Shown: in pieces, positions 7,975 through 16,274 of the stretch
How positions within the stretch are numbered: the stretch's first letter is position 1
Layout of the letters: each line of letters opens with the position of its first letter
Origin: an uncultured Muribaculum sp.
GTDB lineage: Bacteria > Bacteroidota > Bacteroidia > Bacteroidales > Muribaculaceae
DNA: 32,716 bases
NCBI GenBank assembly: GCA_910589555.1
Contig: CAJUTE010000029.1
Span: 1 to 32,716 of the forward strand
Direction of reading: 5' to 3'
Program-made: the position numbers and the translations under genes
Notes under the pieces: model-generated
Told to the model about the DNA's origin: nothing
Databases searched by the model: none
Seen by the model: only the letters and a program-made list of their open reading frames with translations

Positions 7975-8481
7975 TTATTTTACAGATGGTTTGGATAATT
8001 CGATTACTTCAAGGTCTTTCATGGTGCCATTGTCGATGGTGAGTTTGACGAGGGTGCGTTGCTGTTGCCATCCTTGGGTGCCCGCAGCCCCGGGATTTAT
8101 GTGCAGCGTGTCGAGTTCCCGGTCAAACATGACCTTCAATATGTGGCTGTGCCCGTCGACGAAAAGTTTGATGGCGTTGTCACGGAGCATGGTTTTTATG
8201 CCGGGCTGGTACTTCCCGGGATATCCGCCTATGTGGGTCAGCATCACCCTTACACCTTCAATTTCGAAGATTTCGACCTCGCGGCATTTGCGTCTCACGG
8301 TTCCGTGGTCAATGTTTCCGGCAACGGCTCTTACCACCGGAGCGAGTTCTTCCAATTTTTGCAGGATTGATATGTCGCCTATGTCCCCGGCGTGCCATAT
8401 TTCATCGCATCCGGCGAAATGTCGTTCGTATCGTTGGTCCCAACAGCTGTGGGTGTCTGACAATATTCCTATTCTTTTCAT
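7975..8481 (-). CDS. YfcE/MJ0936-type metallophosphoesterase
   Basis: A 168-residue cytosolic calcineurin-like phosphoesterase. Metal-binding motifs are in order: SDTH (D9, H11), GD (D33), GNID (N56), LTH, and GHSH. Related proteins (YfcE, MJ0936) hydrolyse phosphodiester model compounds; natural substrates are poorly known. I place the start at ATG 8481: longer in-frame starts up to 8697 give a basic, low-complexity N-terminus that lies wholly within the upstream gene and lacks family similarity. The chosen ATG overlaps the upstream stop as ATGA, which indicates translational coupling to the six-hairpin glycosidase-like gene. GH95 follows 15 bases downstream. Confidence 0.93.
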   Translation of the reverse strand: MKRIGILSDTHSCWDQRYERHFAGCDEIWHAGDIGDISILQKLEELAPVVRAVAGNIDHGTVRRKCREVEIFEIEGVRVMLTHIGGYPGKYQPGIKTMLRDNAIKLFVDGHSHILKVMFDRELDTLHINPGAAGTQGWQQQRTLVKLTIDNGTMKDLEVIELSKPSVK

Positions 8482-10649
8482 AGCTTTATGATTCTGGCAT
8501 ATTGGATTAATGCCGTGTTTACCTCGCGGTTCATGTTGTCGATTGAGTATCTCAGCGAAAGATGGTTGACCCCCTTTTTGAGTTTCACGTGCACCATATT
8601 GCTGAATGCCGGCGAGTCCCAGGTTGAATCGCCTTGTTGCGGCATTACCACCGCTCCGGCTTCGGCTCCGTCGATATATAGCAATCGCAGGGCGCACTTG
8701 TCGCCTTGGTCAGCGGCGCCGCTGCCGTTGCAGTAGCTCACGTCGAAAAGATAGTCGCCCCCTTCGTCGACTTTCACATTGAAATGTAGCGCGGTGTTGT
8801 AGCGGGTTGTGGTTTCCACGAATTTTCCGGCGAGCTTGTGGTCGGCGATAAGCGCGGTGCCGGTGGCGCTCATTTTCGATGACGGTATCAGCATGGTGCT
8901 TTCGGGAGCGATATATTCATGGGGCTTGCATGAGAAGCCTGCAATGCCTGCGTCGGTCACCGGGATGACATTCATTACGGTATATGCTCCTTGCGGAGTG
9001 AACGACACCGAATCCGATTCTGTGGTTTCGACAAGGTTGCCGTTCAGGTAGGTTGTGTATTTGATGCCTTTGCTGCCGTTTGTCACACATCCGCGCGATG
9101 GCGAGTCCCAGGTGATGAGGGGAGTTTCCGGCATCCATTCCGGCTCCTTTTCATCGATTTTTGACTCTTTTGCCGGTCGGTTGTCCATTGTTATTTCTAC
9201 GGTCACTTCTCCGGCGACAGTGTCGGGCAGGAAATATTCGCTTTGTGGCACTGAATTGATGCTGAATGCTTTGATGCTTTCCCCTGTGCCGTATATTTTC
9301 ACTGTGAGATTTGCCCGGCGGTATTTTAATCCTGACAATCTCTTTTCGCCGGGGAGGGAGCTGGGCACGATGGGATTAAACGATATGCCGTTGTTTCTGA
9401 AATCGATTCCCATTATCACACGCAGCACCGTCGCGGCAATTCCGGAGCTGTTCCAGACGGCTGATTCAGAATGTTGCGTGGCTATTCCCGCCGAATCGTT
9501 GAGCACCCCTTTTCCGGCGGCGTAAAGCGCGGCGTCGCGCAACGTCGTGCCTATTCCTTTTTCCACGGCTTTCATGTTGCGGGATTTTGCCGAAGCTATA
9601 TTCCAGAAAGCTCGGGTGATTGCGGTGGCATTTCCATCGACAGCGGCGGTCGTGTCCTTTATAATAGGATAGGTCGCCGATATGCCCGACGGGATAGACG
9701 GAGTGCGGCTAATGATTGATTTTGCCATTTCCGGATTGGCGATATCGAAGATGATGGCGAGCGCTTGTGCGAAATTGTCGTTGGCGGTCGACAATATCGG
9801 GAAGACGCCGCCATAAAGATACTGCCCGTACACCCCCGATTTGGGTATCCACAGGCTTGTGTTGAGGGAATTTGCTATTTCCTGGTCAACACCCACCCAC
9901 ATTGGTTTGAAGTCGCTGTCGGGCAACTCTCCGATTATCATGTCGCGCACCTTAAACGCGTAGGCAAACATCACATTTGTGCCAAGGCTCATTGATTCAT
10001 ATATATCCACCGGGCTCATCCATTGCGGATAATATGACGCCGGATTGCCGGGCGTTGTCACGGCGCCGTGCATCAGTTTGTGGCTGTCGTTCCAGGTGGC
10101 TCTCATGTCGCAGTTCAGAGTGTTTTCTAATGCCGGCAATGCGTAGGCGAGGATTGATTTGTCGCCGGTGGTCTTGTATATTTCCCATATCGCCATCGCC
10201 CATGAGATTCGGTCGGTTGTCACCGGCCAGCCACCTCCGATGCCATCCGGTTGTGATATCTCCGGAGCGGCATGAGCCTCCGTTAATGACTTTTTCAGCG
10301 TCAGTAGGGCTTGGTGCGGGCTTAATGCTGCCAGTGACAGATAGGTGGAGTAAGGGAGATTGGCGCTTGCGATAGAATCGGAAATCTCTTTTATCGCCAG
10401 TGAGTACAGCACATCGATCAATGGTTGGTCGGAGTGATATTCCGGAAATTGCGATGTGGCGCGCAGTTCGCTTTCGTCACGTAGTGAAGGCGGGATTGTG
10501 ATGCCCTTGCCGTCCTGTTCCACACGGTCGGTGTAGACCGTGAAATCAGCTGTAGAATAGATGGCGCCGATATGTGTCGGGCTCTCTTTGGTGCATGACA
10601 TCAAAGAAAATATAGCCACAAAGGCGCCTAAGAATACTGATTTCATCAC
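8478..10649 (-). CDS. Six-hairpin glycosidase-like lipoprotein with C-terminal carbohydrate-binding-like module
   Basis: A 723-residue predicted lipoprotein (lipobox LMSC, Cys19). Residues about 80-450 are rich in paired helices with the pattern seen in (alpha/alpha)6 glycosidases of the GH63/GH78/MGH1-like kind: GGWPVTTDRISWAMAIWEIYKTTGD, WNDSHKLMHG, YPQWMSPVDIYESMSLGTN, and a late segment around ESAVWNSSGIAA. About 450-500 looks like the usual trailing beta-sandwich. The last ~140 residues (DGGDYLFDVSYCNGSG-like strands, then LKKGVNHLSLRY) resemble a CBM6/CBM35-type jelly roll. It would act at the cell surface or in the periplasm on a glycan, with GH95 downstream as partner. Exact family and linkage cannot be assigned; a non-catalytic binding role is possible. 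Confidence 0.7.
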   Translation of the reverse strand: MMKSVFLGAFVAIFSLMSCTKESPTHIGAIYSTADFTVYTDRVEQDGKGITIPPSLRDESELRATSQFPEYHSDQPLIDVLYSLAIKEISDSIASANLPYSTYLSLAALSPHQALLTLKKSLTEAHAAPEISQPDGIGGGWPVTTDRISWAMAIWEIYKTTGDKSILAYALPALENTLNCDMRATWNDSHKLMHGAVTTPGNPASYYPQWMSPVDIYESMSLGTNVMFAYAFKVRDMIIGELPDSDFKPMWVGVDQEIANSLNTSLWIPKSGVYGQYLYGGVFPILSTANDNFAQALAIIFDIANPEMAKSIISRTPSIPSGISATYPIIKDTTAAVDGNATAITRAFWNIASAKSRNMKAVEKGIGTTLRDAALYAAGKGVLNDSAGIATQHSESAVWNSSGIAATVLRVIMGIDFRNNGISFNPIVPSSLPGEKRLSGLKYRRANLTVKIYGTGESIKAFSINSVPQSEYFLPDTVAGEVTVEITMDNRPAKESKIDEKEPEWMPETPLITWDSPSRGCVTNGSKGIKYTTYLNGNLVETTESDSVSFTPQGAYTVMNVIPVTDAGIAGFSCKPHEYIAPESTMLIPSSKMSATGTALIADHKLAGKFVETTTRYNTALHFNVKVDEGGDYLFDVSYCNGSGAADQGDKCALRLLYIDGAEAGAVVMPQQGDSTWDSPAFSNMVHVKLKKGVNHLSLRYSIDNMNREVNTALIQYARIIKL

Positions 10650-10724
10650 TGAGGTTAGCTGTTAACAGAATACGAATATAATACTTTTCAGAGTAAAAAC
10701 AGGAAAATTTTTCTGAGAAATTGT

Positions 10725-10732
10725 TAATTTTG
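10725..10732 (+). promoter_or_regulatory. Possible -7 box for obgE
   Basis: TAATTTTG at 10725-10732 matches TAnnTTTG on the plus strand; no clear TTTG lies 19-21 bases upstream, so the call is weak. The rest of the 169-base divergent gap (10650-10818) holds a TATATTCG-like box on the minus strand that may serve the glycosidase gene, and nothing else I recognise. Confidence 0.4.
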
Positions 10733-10818
10733 TAATCTTAAACAATAACATAAACCGGATTGACGGCGTGAACCCTATTGACTGACGCGGTGTTAATCCT
10801 GTGTTAATATTCACGGTT

Positions 10819-12012
10819 ATGGCTGAATCCAATTTCATTGACTACGTAAAAATATTGTGCCGCTCAGGAAAAGGCGGTGCCGGCTCGCGTCACTTCTATC
10901 GTGCTAAATATATCCCCAAGGGGGGGCCTGACGGTGGCGACGGCGGTCGCGGCGGTCACATCATCTTGAAGGGTAATAAAAATATGTGGACCCTGTTGCC
11001 GCTTAAGTTCCAGCGTCATGTGTTTGCCGGCGATGGACAGAGCGGATCGGGCAACCGTAGCTTTGGAAAGGACGGCGAGGACCGCATCATCGAAGTGCCG
11101 TGTGGCACAGTGGTGTTTGATTCGGAAACCGGCGAGTTTTTATGTGAGGTGACCGAGGACGGTGAGGAGGTGAAGCTGCTCCGTGGCGGCCGCGGCGGCC
11201 TCGGCAACTGGCATTTCAAAAGCGCCACCAACCGCACTCCTCGTTACGCCCAGCCCGGTGAGCCGGCTATCGAAAAGTCGGTGATTCTTGAATTGAAACT
11301 TCTTGCCGATGTCGGTCTGGTAGGTTTCCCAAATGCGGGTAAGTCAACACTGTTGTCCTCGATATCGGCGGCTCGCCCCAAGATTGCCGACTATCCGTTC
11401 ACGACCATGGAGCCTCAGCTCGGCATCGTCAGCTACCGTGACAACCGCTCGTTTGTCATGGCTGATATCCCCGGTATTATTGAGGGCGCAAGTGAAGGTA
11501 AGGGTCTCGGACTTCGCTTCTTGCGACACATCGAGCGAAATGCCGTGCTGCTGTTCATGGTGCCTGCCGATGCCGCCGACATACGTAAGGAGTATGAGAT
11601 ACTTCTCAACGAGCTTACCAAGTTCAATCCGGAGCTTGTCGACAAGCAGCGTGTGCTCGCGATCAGCAAGAGCGATATGCTTGATGACGAGCTGATTGCC
11701 GAGATTGAGAAGGAGCTGCCTGATGAGGTGCCTCACGTGTTCATTTCAGCCGTGTCAGGATTCGGAATACAGGAATTGAAGGACTTGCTGTGGAAAGCTA
11801 TCAATGATGAAGCTAACCGTGCCGAGCCGATGACCATCACCCACCGTCGCCTTGACGGGCACCATCGTGTGCGTGAGGAGGATGAGTTCATTTTTGAAAA
11901 TCCGGCTATGCCTGAACCCTCTGAGGAGGAACTGGAGGATGACGAACTCTGGGATGAGGATTGGGATGATGCTGACTGGGAATATCTCGGCGATGACCCC
12001 AAAGTGGATTGA
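10819..12012 (+). CDS. obgE: GTPase Obg
   Basis: Obg is an essential GTPase in late 50S ribosome assembly and stress signalling. The 397-residue protein has the glycine-rich Obg fold (1-159; GKGGAGSRHFYRAKYIPKGG, GGDGGRGG), a G domain with Walker A GFPNAGKS (169-176), DIPGIIEGASEGKGLG as switch II and SKSD as the base-recognition motif, and a strongly acidic tail (about 355-397) rich in E, D and W. I start at ATG 10819 because MAESNFIDYVKI is the family start; a GTG at 10801 would add six residues. The 3' end overlaps pgeF by 20 bases. Confidence 0.96.
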   Translation: MAESNFIDYVKILCRSGKGGAGSRHFYRAKYIPKGGPDGGDGGRGGHIILKGNKNMWTLLPLKFQRHVFAGDGQSGSGNRSFGKDGEDRIIEVPCGTVVFDSETGEFLCEVTEDGEEVKLLRGGRGGLGNWHFKSATNRTPRYAQPGEPAIEKSVILELKLLADVGLVGFPNAGKSTLLSSISAARPKIADYPFTTMEPQLGIVSYRDNRSFVMADIPGIIEGASEGKGLGLRFLRHIERNAVLLFMVPADAADIRKEYEILLNELTKFNPELVDKQRVLAISKSDMLDDELIAEIEKELPDEVPHVFISAVSGFGIQELKDLLWKAINDEANRAEPMTITHRRLDGHHRVREEDEFIFENPAMPEPSEEELEDDELWDEDWDDADWEYLGDDPKVD

Positions 12013-12733
12013 GCAGATAGATCTTGACTCCGATGTAAGGGCATACGTGACCGGTCGCGGTGAGGCGCATGAGTCGCCTTACAGCGGATTCAATCCATGT
12101 CATTACACCGGCGATGATGAGACTCATGTAGCCGCATCACGCAAGGCTCTCGCCGATTACCTCGAAATAGCGGAAAATCATATTGTCTTGCCTCGGCAGA
12201 CCCATTCGACAGAGTGTCGGGTGATTACCGAGGTGCCGGTCGATGCATCGGTGCTTGAAGGGGTGGACGCTCTTGTGACCCGGCTTCCCGGTGTTGCGAT
12301 TGGAGTGTCGACTGCCGATTGTGTGCCGGTGCTTCTTGTTGAGCCTGATGCAAAAATCATCGCAGCCGCCCATGCCGGATGGCGTGGCGCGATTGGCGGT
12401 GTGATTGAAAATTGCGTCAACCGCATGATTGAGCTTGGGGCAAACCCCGCGGCGATGAAAGCGGCGATAGGTCCGTGTATATGTGCGAGTTGCTTTGAGG
12501 TAGGCGAGGAGGTTGCCTGCTGTTTCCCGGAATCATGTGTGGTGAGAGGTGGGGCGAAACCCCATGTTGACCTGCCGCTTTATGTCAAGCAGGCGCTTAT
12601 GGAGTGCGGGCTGCCTGAGGATGCTGTGGCAATGCCGCAGTCATGCACCCGTTGCCACCCCGACCGTTACTTTTCCGCACGTGCCATGGGGGTAAACTCC
12701 GGACGTAATTTCACCTTTATAATCCTGAAATAG
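11993..12733 (+). CDS. pgeF: Polyphenol oxidase-like / purine nucleoside phosphorylase PgeF (YfiH)
   Basis: PgeF (formerly YfiH, DUF152) proteins act in the cytosol; they phosphorolyse or deaminate purine nucleosides and YfiH has been linked to peptidoglycan editing. The 246-residue protein shows the zinc site: H71 in QTHS, C110 in STADC, H127 in HAGWRG, plus GPCICASCFEVG near 160-171. I start at ATG 11993, inside the end of obgE in another frame; longer in-frame starts reach far into obgE and lack family similarity. It ends four bases before the convergent MATE gene. Confidence 0.92.
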   Translation: MTPKWIEQIDLDSDVRAYVTGRGEAHESPYSGFNPCHYTGDDETHVAASRKALADYLEIAENHIVLPRQTHSTECRVITEVPVDASVLEGVDALVTRLPGVAIGVSTADCVPVLLVEPDAKIIAAAHAGWRGAIGGVIENCVNRMIELGANPAAMKAAIGPCICASCFEVGEEVACCFPESCVVRGGAKPHVDLPLYVKQALMECGLPEDAVAMPQSCTRCHPDRYFSARAMGVNSGRNFTFIILK

Positions 12734-12737
12734 CAGT

Positions 12738-14108
12738 TTAAATCGGCATCACCTTGCGGGAGAACACTTTTCTCTGGACTATGAAGTAGGCGGTCATCAC
12801 TGCGGCTCCTGTTAACACCCATGAAATGGGGTAGATATACAGCAGATGGGCAAAGCTGAACGACTTGGTGGCTGCCATATAAACCCAGCCGAGCCTGAGC
12901 ACGCAGGTTCCGAATATGGTGATGAGCGTAGGGGTCATCGAGTAGCCAAGGCCTCGCATACAGGCTCCGCTCACTTCGTAGGTCGCCGCGATCCATTGGA
13001 AAAGCAGCACGCACTGGAGTCGTATGATGGCATAATGCAGCACCTCGGGATCGGAAGTGAACACACTCAGACAGAAATCTTTTTGCCACACAATAAGAAC
13101 ATTCATGGCACCGGTGCCCAAGATTGCGGCTGCAAGGCATAGCCAGAAGACGCGTTTGCATCGGTCATATTGTCCGGCTCCGTAGTTCTGGCTCAGGAAG
13201 GCGACTGCCGCCTGGCAGAATGCGCTCACGATGTAGTAGCAGTAGACCTCGTAGGATAGAGCCGCTGCCGATCCGGCTACGGCATAGGAGCCGAATTTGT
13301 TGATAGAGCTCTGTATGAAAATGTTGGCAAGCGAGAACACCATGCCCTGAATTCCCGCAGGGACACCTATCTGGAGTATCTTTTTCAGCTCATTGCGGTT
13401 TATCGATGTGTCTTTGAGATTCAGGCGATAAGGCTCGGGTTCGCGTGTGAGCCAATAGACCATGAGCGCCGCATTCACCACGTTGGAGAGCACGGTGGCG
13501 AGCGCCACCCCGTCGACATCCATGTCAAAGAACATTACGAATACAAGATCGAGGATGATGTTGAGCACACTCGCTATGGCAAGGCTGTAGAACGGACGCT
13601 TCGTGTCGCCCATGCTTCGCATTATAGCCGAGGCGAAGTTGTAGATCATCATGAACGGCATCCCGAAGAAATATACCTTCAGATATACGGTGGCGAGGTC
13701 AATGACATCCTCAGGCACACTCATCAGTTCCAGAATAGGCTTGGCAAACAGTTCGCCTATTAAGAGAAGAATTATGCCGCTTGCCACCGCCACGAATGAC
13801 ACTGTGGCGACGGCACGTTTGATGCCGGCATGGTTATGTTGTCCTATGTAGTTGGCTATGACGATGTTGGCGCCGATTGATATTCCAAGAAACAAGCTTA
13901 CCATGATGCTTATCAATGAGCCGTTGCTCCCCACAGCAGCCATTGCCTGGCTTGACGCAAACCGCCCTACGATGCTCACATCCACTGCGTTAAATGACTG
14001 TTGCAGTATGCCGCTTGCCAGCAACGGCATGGCGAAAACGATAATTTTCCGGAACAGTGCTCCGTGAAGCATATCTATTCCGGGCGATTTTTTAATTTTA
14101 CTATCCAT
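12738..14108 (-). CDS. MATE family efflux transporter
   Basis: A 456-residue inner membrane protein with about twelve hydrophobic helices in two MatE domains. Recognisable features are the N-terminal amphipathic start followed by RKIIVFAMPLLASGILQQSFN, VDVSIVGRF, and SLFLGISIGANIVIANYIGQ. MATE transporters export drugs, metabolites or flavin-like compounds with sodium or proton gradients; the substrate here is unknown. The gene converges on pgeF with only four bases between stops, and faces away from the sigma factor gene across a 187-base gap. Confidence 0.93.
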   Translation of the reverse strand: MDSKIKKSPGIDMLHGALFRKIIVFAMPLLASGILQQSFNAVDVSIVGRFASSQAMAAVGSNGSLISIMVSLFLGISIGANIVIANYIGQHNHAGIKRAVATVSFVAVASGIILLLIGELFAKPILELMSVPEDVIDLATVYLKVYFFGMPFMMIYNFASAIMRSMGDTKRPFYSLAIASVLNIILDLVFVMFFDMDVDGVALATVLSNVVNAALMVYWLTREPEPYRLNLKDTSINRNELKKILQIGVPAGIQGMVFSLANIFIQSSINKFGSYAVAGSAAALSYEVYCYYIVSAFCQAAVAFLSQNYGAGQYDRCKRVFWLCLAAAILGTGAMNVLIVWQKDFCLSVFTSDPEVLHYAIIRLQCVLLFQWIAATYEVSGACMRGLGYSMTPTLITIFGTCVLRLGWVYMAATKSFSFAHLLYIYPISWVLTGAAVMTAYFIVQRKVFSRKVMPI

Positions 14109-14116
14109 CGCTATTA

Positions 14117-14147
14117 TTGTACTATTGAACCCTATTGGCTATCTTTG
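14117..14147 (+). promoter_or_regulatory. Promoter of the sigma factor gene, with a dyad
   Basis: TTG (14117-14119) and TATCTTTG (14140-14147) are 20 bases apart on the plus strand, a strong match to the Bacteroidetes consensus. The leader to the sigma gene would be about 145 bases. GGCTATCTTT (14137-14146), which covers the -7 box, is repeated inverted as AAAGATAGCC at 14194-14203. A small hairpin GTCGA/TCGAC lies further down the leader, near 14223-14236. Confidence 0.7.
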
Positions 14148-14295
14148 CCATTTCGGGTGCAAAGTTCGGCATTTTATTCTAAAAAAGCTACAAAAAGATA
14201 GCCTCTTATGCAACTATTTGCTGTCGATCTTCGACTAACGGAGTGATCAAACATTGAGATGACAGGAATTACTTTTACCCAGATTCATTAAAAAA

Positions 14296-14787
14296 ATGAT
14301 TCAAAACGAAGATAAAGAACGGGAATTTTCAGAAATGATCACCGCCTATGGTCAGGTGATAGCCAAGGTATGTTATTTTTATGCCGAGGACTTGGACGAC
14401 TTCAATGATCTGCGTCAGGAATCATTGATTAATCTGTGGAGAGGATTTGGTTCCTTCCGAGGGTCATCCCGATTGTCGACATGGATCTACCGTGTGTGCC
14501 TGAATAGTTGCGTGTCATTTTTCCGAAAGAACCGCCGAAACCGGGACTCTGTGTCCATCGACAAGCTGCCCGATCTCATAGCTCCCGACGAGGATCGAGC
14601 CGAGTTGATGAGAGAGATGTATGCATTGATCAACCGTCTCTCCAAGTCGGAGAAAGCTCTTGTCCTTCTATGGCTGGATCAATGCAGCTACGATGAGATT
14701 GCCGATGTGATGGGCTTGCCGCGCAACACAGTGGCATCAAGATTGAGGAGAATAAAAGAAAAATTGGTTAAATACTCTAATGAATGA
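14296..14787 (+). CDS. ECF-type RNA polymerase sigma factor
   Basis: A 163-residue sigma-70 family protein with only regions 2 and 4, as in ECF sigma factors. Region 2 is at about 10-80 (DLRQESLINLWRGFGSFRG, then STWIYRVCLNSCVSFFRKNRR) and region 4 at about 110-157 (LVLLWLDQCSYDEIADVMGLP, then RNTVASRLRRIKEKL) with a clear helix-turn-helix. It directs RNA polymerase to a special set of promoters. The stop overlaps the start of the next gene as ATGA, so the two are translationally coupled; the partner is a plausible membrane regulator. No FecR-like anti-sigma or SusCD genes follow, unlike glycan-responsive ECF loci. Confidence 0.93.
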   Translation: MIQNEDKEREFSEMITAYGQVIAKVCYFYAEDLDDFNDLRQESLINLWRGFGSFRGSSRLSTWIYRVCLNSCVSFFRKNRRNRDSVSIDKLPDLIAPDEDRAELMREMYALINRLSKSEKALVLLWLDQCSYDEIADVMGLPRNTVASRLRRIKEKLVKYSNE

Positions 14788-15326
14788 GGGCTATGAATAC
14801 TGAGGATATTGAAAACAAATGGAGCAGACTTGATCTGAATTTAAATAAATTGGATGATAAAGACCGAAAGACTATGGATGCCTTGAAATTGAATAATCTT
14901 AAATCGGCTCAGCAACGTCTTGCCGACACATACCGCCGTTTCAGCATCGTCGCTATTTTATTGGTGCCTACGCTGATTTTAGGGCAACTTCGTTTTCTTG
15001 ATTGGAAACTTTTGCTCGGCTTTGCCGTGTATTTTTTGATTGCCTCAGGCATGGACTTCTATCTTTACCGGGGCATAAAAGGATTGGATCTGAACGAGAT
15101 GGGAGTGGATGCTGTGGCGGAGAAAGCTCGCCATTACAAGAAGGTGCATCATTGTTGTCAGATTGTGCTGATTTCCATGTGTGTTCCGCTGCTTGCCGGG
15201 ATGTTCATGTCGCAAACCGAAGAATATTTCCGTTGGGGTATGCTATGCGGACTGGTGATAGGTGTGGCTATAGGGCTGTCGCTCTATATAAAAATGATGA
15301 GGAACTATAAGGACATGATTAAGTGA
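14784..15326 (+). CDS. Four-helix membrane protein coupled to the ECF sigma factor
   Basis: I do not recognise a named family. The 180-residue protein has a charged N-terminal cytoplasmic part (1-50, predicted helical, with DLNLNKLDDKDRKTMDALK) and four hydrophobic segments at about 53-68, 75-95, 125-142 and 151-168, with a charged loop of about 30 residues between the second and third. Two starts are possible, ATG 14784 (overlapping the sigma stop) and ATG 14793. Its position and the soluble N-terminal helix suggest it may hold the sigma factor at the membrane, but no anti-sigma domain (zinc finger, FecR) is visible. It ends 94 bases before glsA. Confidence 0.75.
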   Translation: MRAMNTEDIENKWSRLDLNLNKLDDKDRKTMDALKLNNLKSAQQRLADTYRRFSIVAILLVPTLILGQLRFLDWKLLLGFAVYFLIASGMDFYLYRGIKGLDLNEMGVDAVAEKARHYKKVHHCCQIVLISMCVPLLAGMFMSQTEEYFRWGMLCGLVIGVAIGLSLYIKMMRNYKDMIK

Positions 15327-15385
15327 ATATGCTGCTCTGCCGGGGACGGATTCAGCTATTAAAGTGAACTGAGCGAGGGACTATG

Positions 15386-15416
15386 TTGTGGAATTGGCGT
15401 AAAATAAGTATTTTTG
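15386..15416 (+). promoter_or_regulatory. Promoter of the glsA operon
   Basis: TTG (15386-15388) and TATTTTTG (15409-15416) are 20 bases apart. The glsA ATG begins at 15421, only four bases after the -7 box, so the transcript probably starts at or beside the start codon. Confidence 0.75.
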
Positions 15417-15420
15417 CGCC

Positions 15421-16257
15421 ATGTTCGCGAAGAAGGACGATGACATATTGAAAATAGATGTTGACGCGGTGCTTAAAAGCCGTGTTCCCGATTATTACCG
15501 CTTTATACCCAGGGGGCTTGTGCGTTGGCTCGAACGCACAATATGCCAGGATGGGCTTAACGTGCTGCTCGAACGTAACCGAGGAAAGCGTGGCGCCGCA
15601 TTCTGCCATGCCGTGCTTAAGGATCTTGATGTCACTTACGATGTGAGCGGAGAAGGATTTTTGCCTAAGAATAAGCGTGTTATCATTGTGTCCAATCATC
15701 CCCTTGGTGCATTGGACGGTATCGCAATGATCGACTGGGTGGCAAAGGTCTATGGCAAGAATGTGAAATTTGTTGTCAACGATTTGCTGATGAATGTGAA
15801 GCCGTTGCGCGATGTGTTTCTTCCCGTCAACAAGCATGGCCGCCAAAAAAAGGAGGATTCCTCAGCTATCGATGACTATATGGCTGGCGATGATCCTATT
15901 ATCATATTCCCTGCAGGACTTGTGTCACGCAAGCAGCCGGGTGGGATTGAGGACCTTCGATGGCAGAAAATGTTCATAAATAAGGCGGTGGAATATAAGC
16001 GGGATATAATTCCTGTGTTTTTTGACGCGAAGAATTCATCCTTTTTTTATAACTTTGCGAAAATGCGTACGCTTGCCGGCTTGAAATTCAATATAGAAAT
16101 GATCTATCTGCCACGGGAGATATTCCGCAGTCAGGGTTCCAAATTTCATATACGGGTTGGCGCTCCTCTTAGTTACACGATATTTAAAGGAGGATCCAAA
16201 GCGCTTGAAGAGGCGAGGCGGGTGAAGCATATTGTTTATAATTTAAAGAAAAGTTGA
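15421..16257 (+). CDS. glsA: Lysophospholipid-type acyltransferase, probable glycine-lipid O-acyltransferase
   Basis: A 278-residue membrane-associated PlsC-like acyltransferase. The catalytic block is SNHPLGALDG with H93 and D99, spaced HX5D instead of the HX4D of classical PlsC; FPAGLVSR (163-170) matches the later FPEG-type motif. In Bacteroides thetaiotaomicron an acyltransferase of this type (GlsA) sits beside the N-acyltransferase GlsB and adds the second acyl chain in glycine lipid synthesis. The same pair order-neighbour arrangement is seen here (next gene 17 bases on), which is the main reason for the symbol. A generic 1-acylglycerol-3-phosphate acyltransferase is the alternative. 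Confidence 0.8.
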   Translation: MFAKKDDDILKIDVDAVLKSRVPDYYRFIPRGLVRWLERTICQDGLNVLLERNRGKRGAAFCHAVLKDLDVTYDVSGEGFLPKNKRVIIVSNHPLGALDGIAMIDWVAKVYGKNVKFVVNDLLMNVKPLRDVFLPVNKHGRQKKEDSSAIDDYMAGDDPIIIFPAGLVSRKQPGGIEDLRWQKMFINKAVEYKRDIIPVFFDAKNSSFFYNFAKMRTLAGLKFNIEMIYLPREIFRSQGSKFHIRVGAPLSYTIFKGGSKALEEARRVKHIVYNLKKS

Positions 16258-16274
16258 ATAGCAAGAGTCCGATT

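Noticed and set aside
8482..8697. N-terminal extension of the phosphoesterase to the ATG at 8697
   Set aside because: The extra 72 residues lie inside the upstream glycosidase-like gene, are rich in R, S and G, and precede the true SDTH-containing start.
11852..11992. Upstream starts for pgeF inside obgE
   Set aside because: The added residues read the obgE acidic tail in another frame; the family N-terminus begins at 11993.
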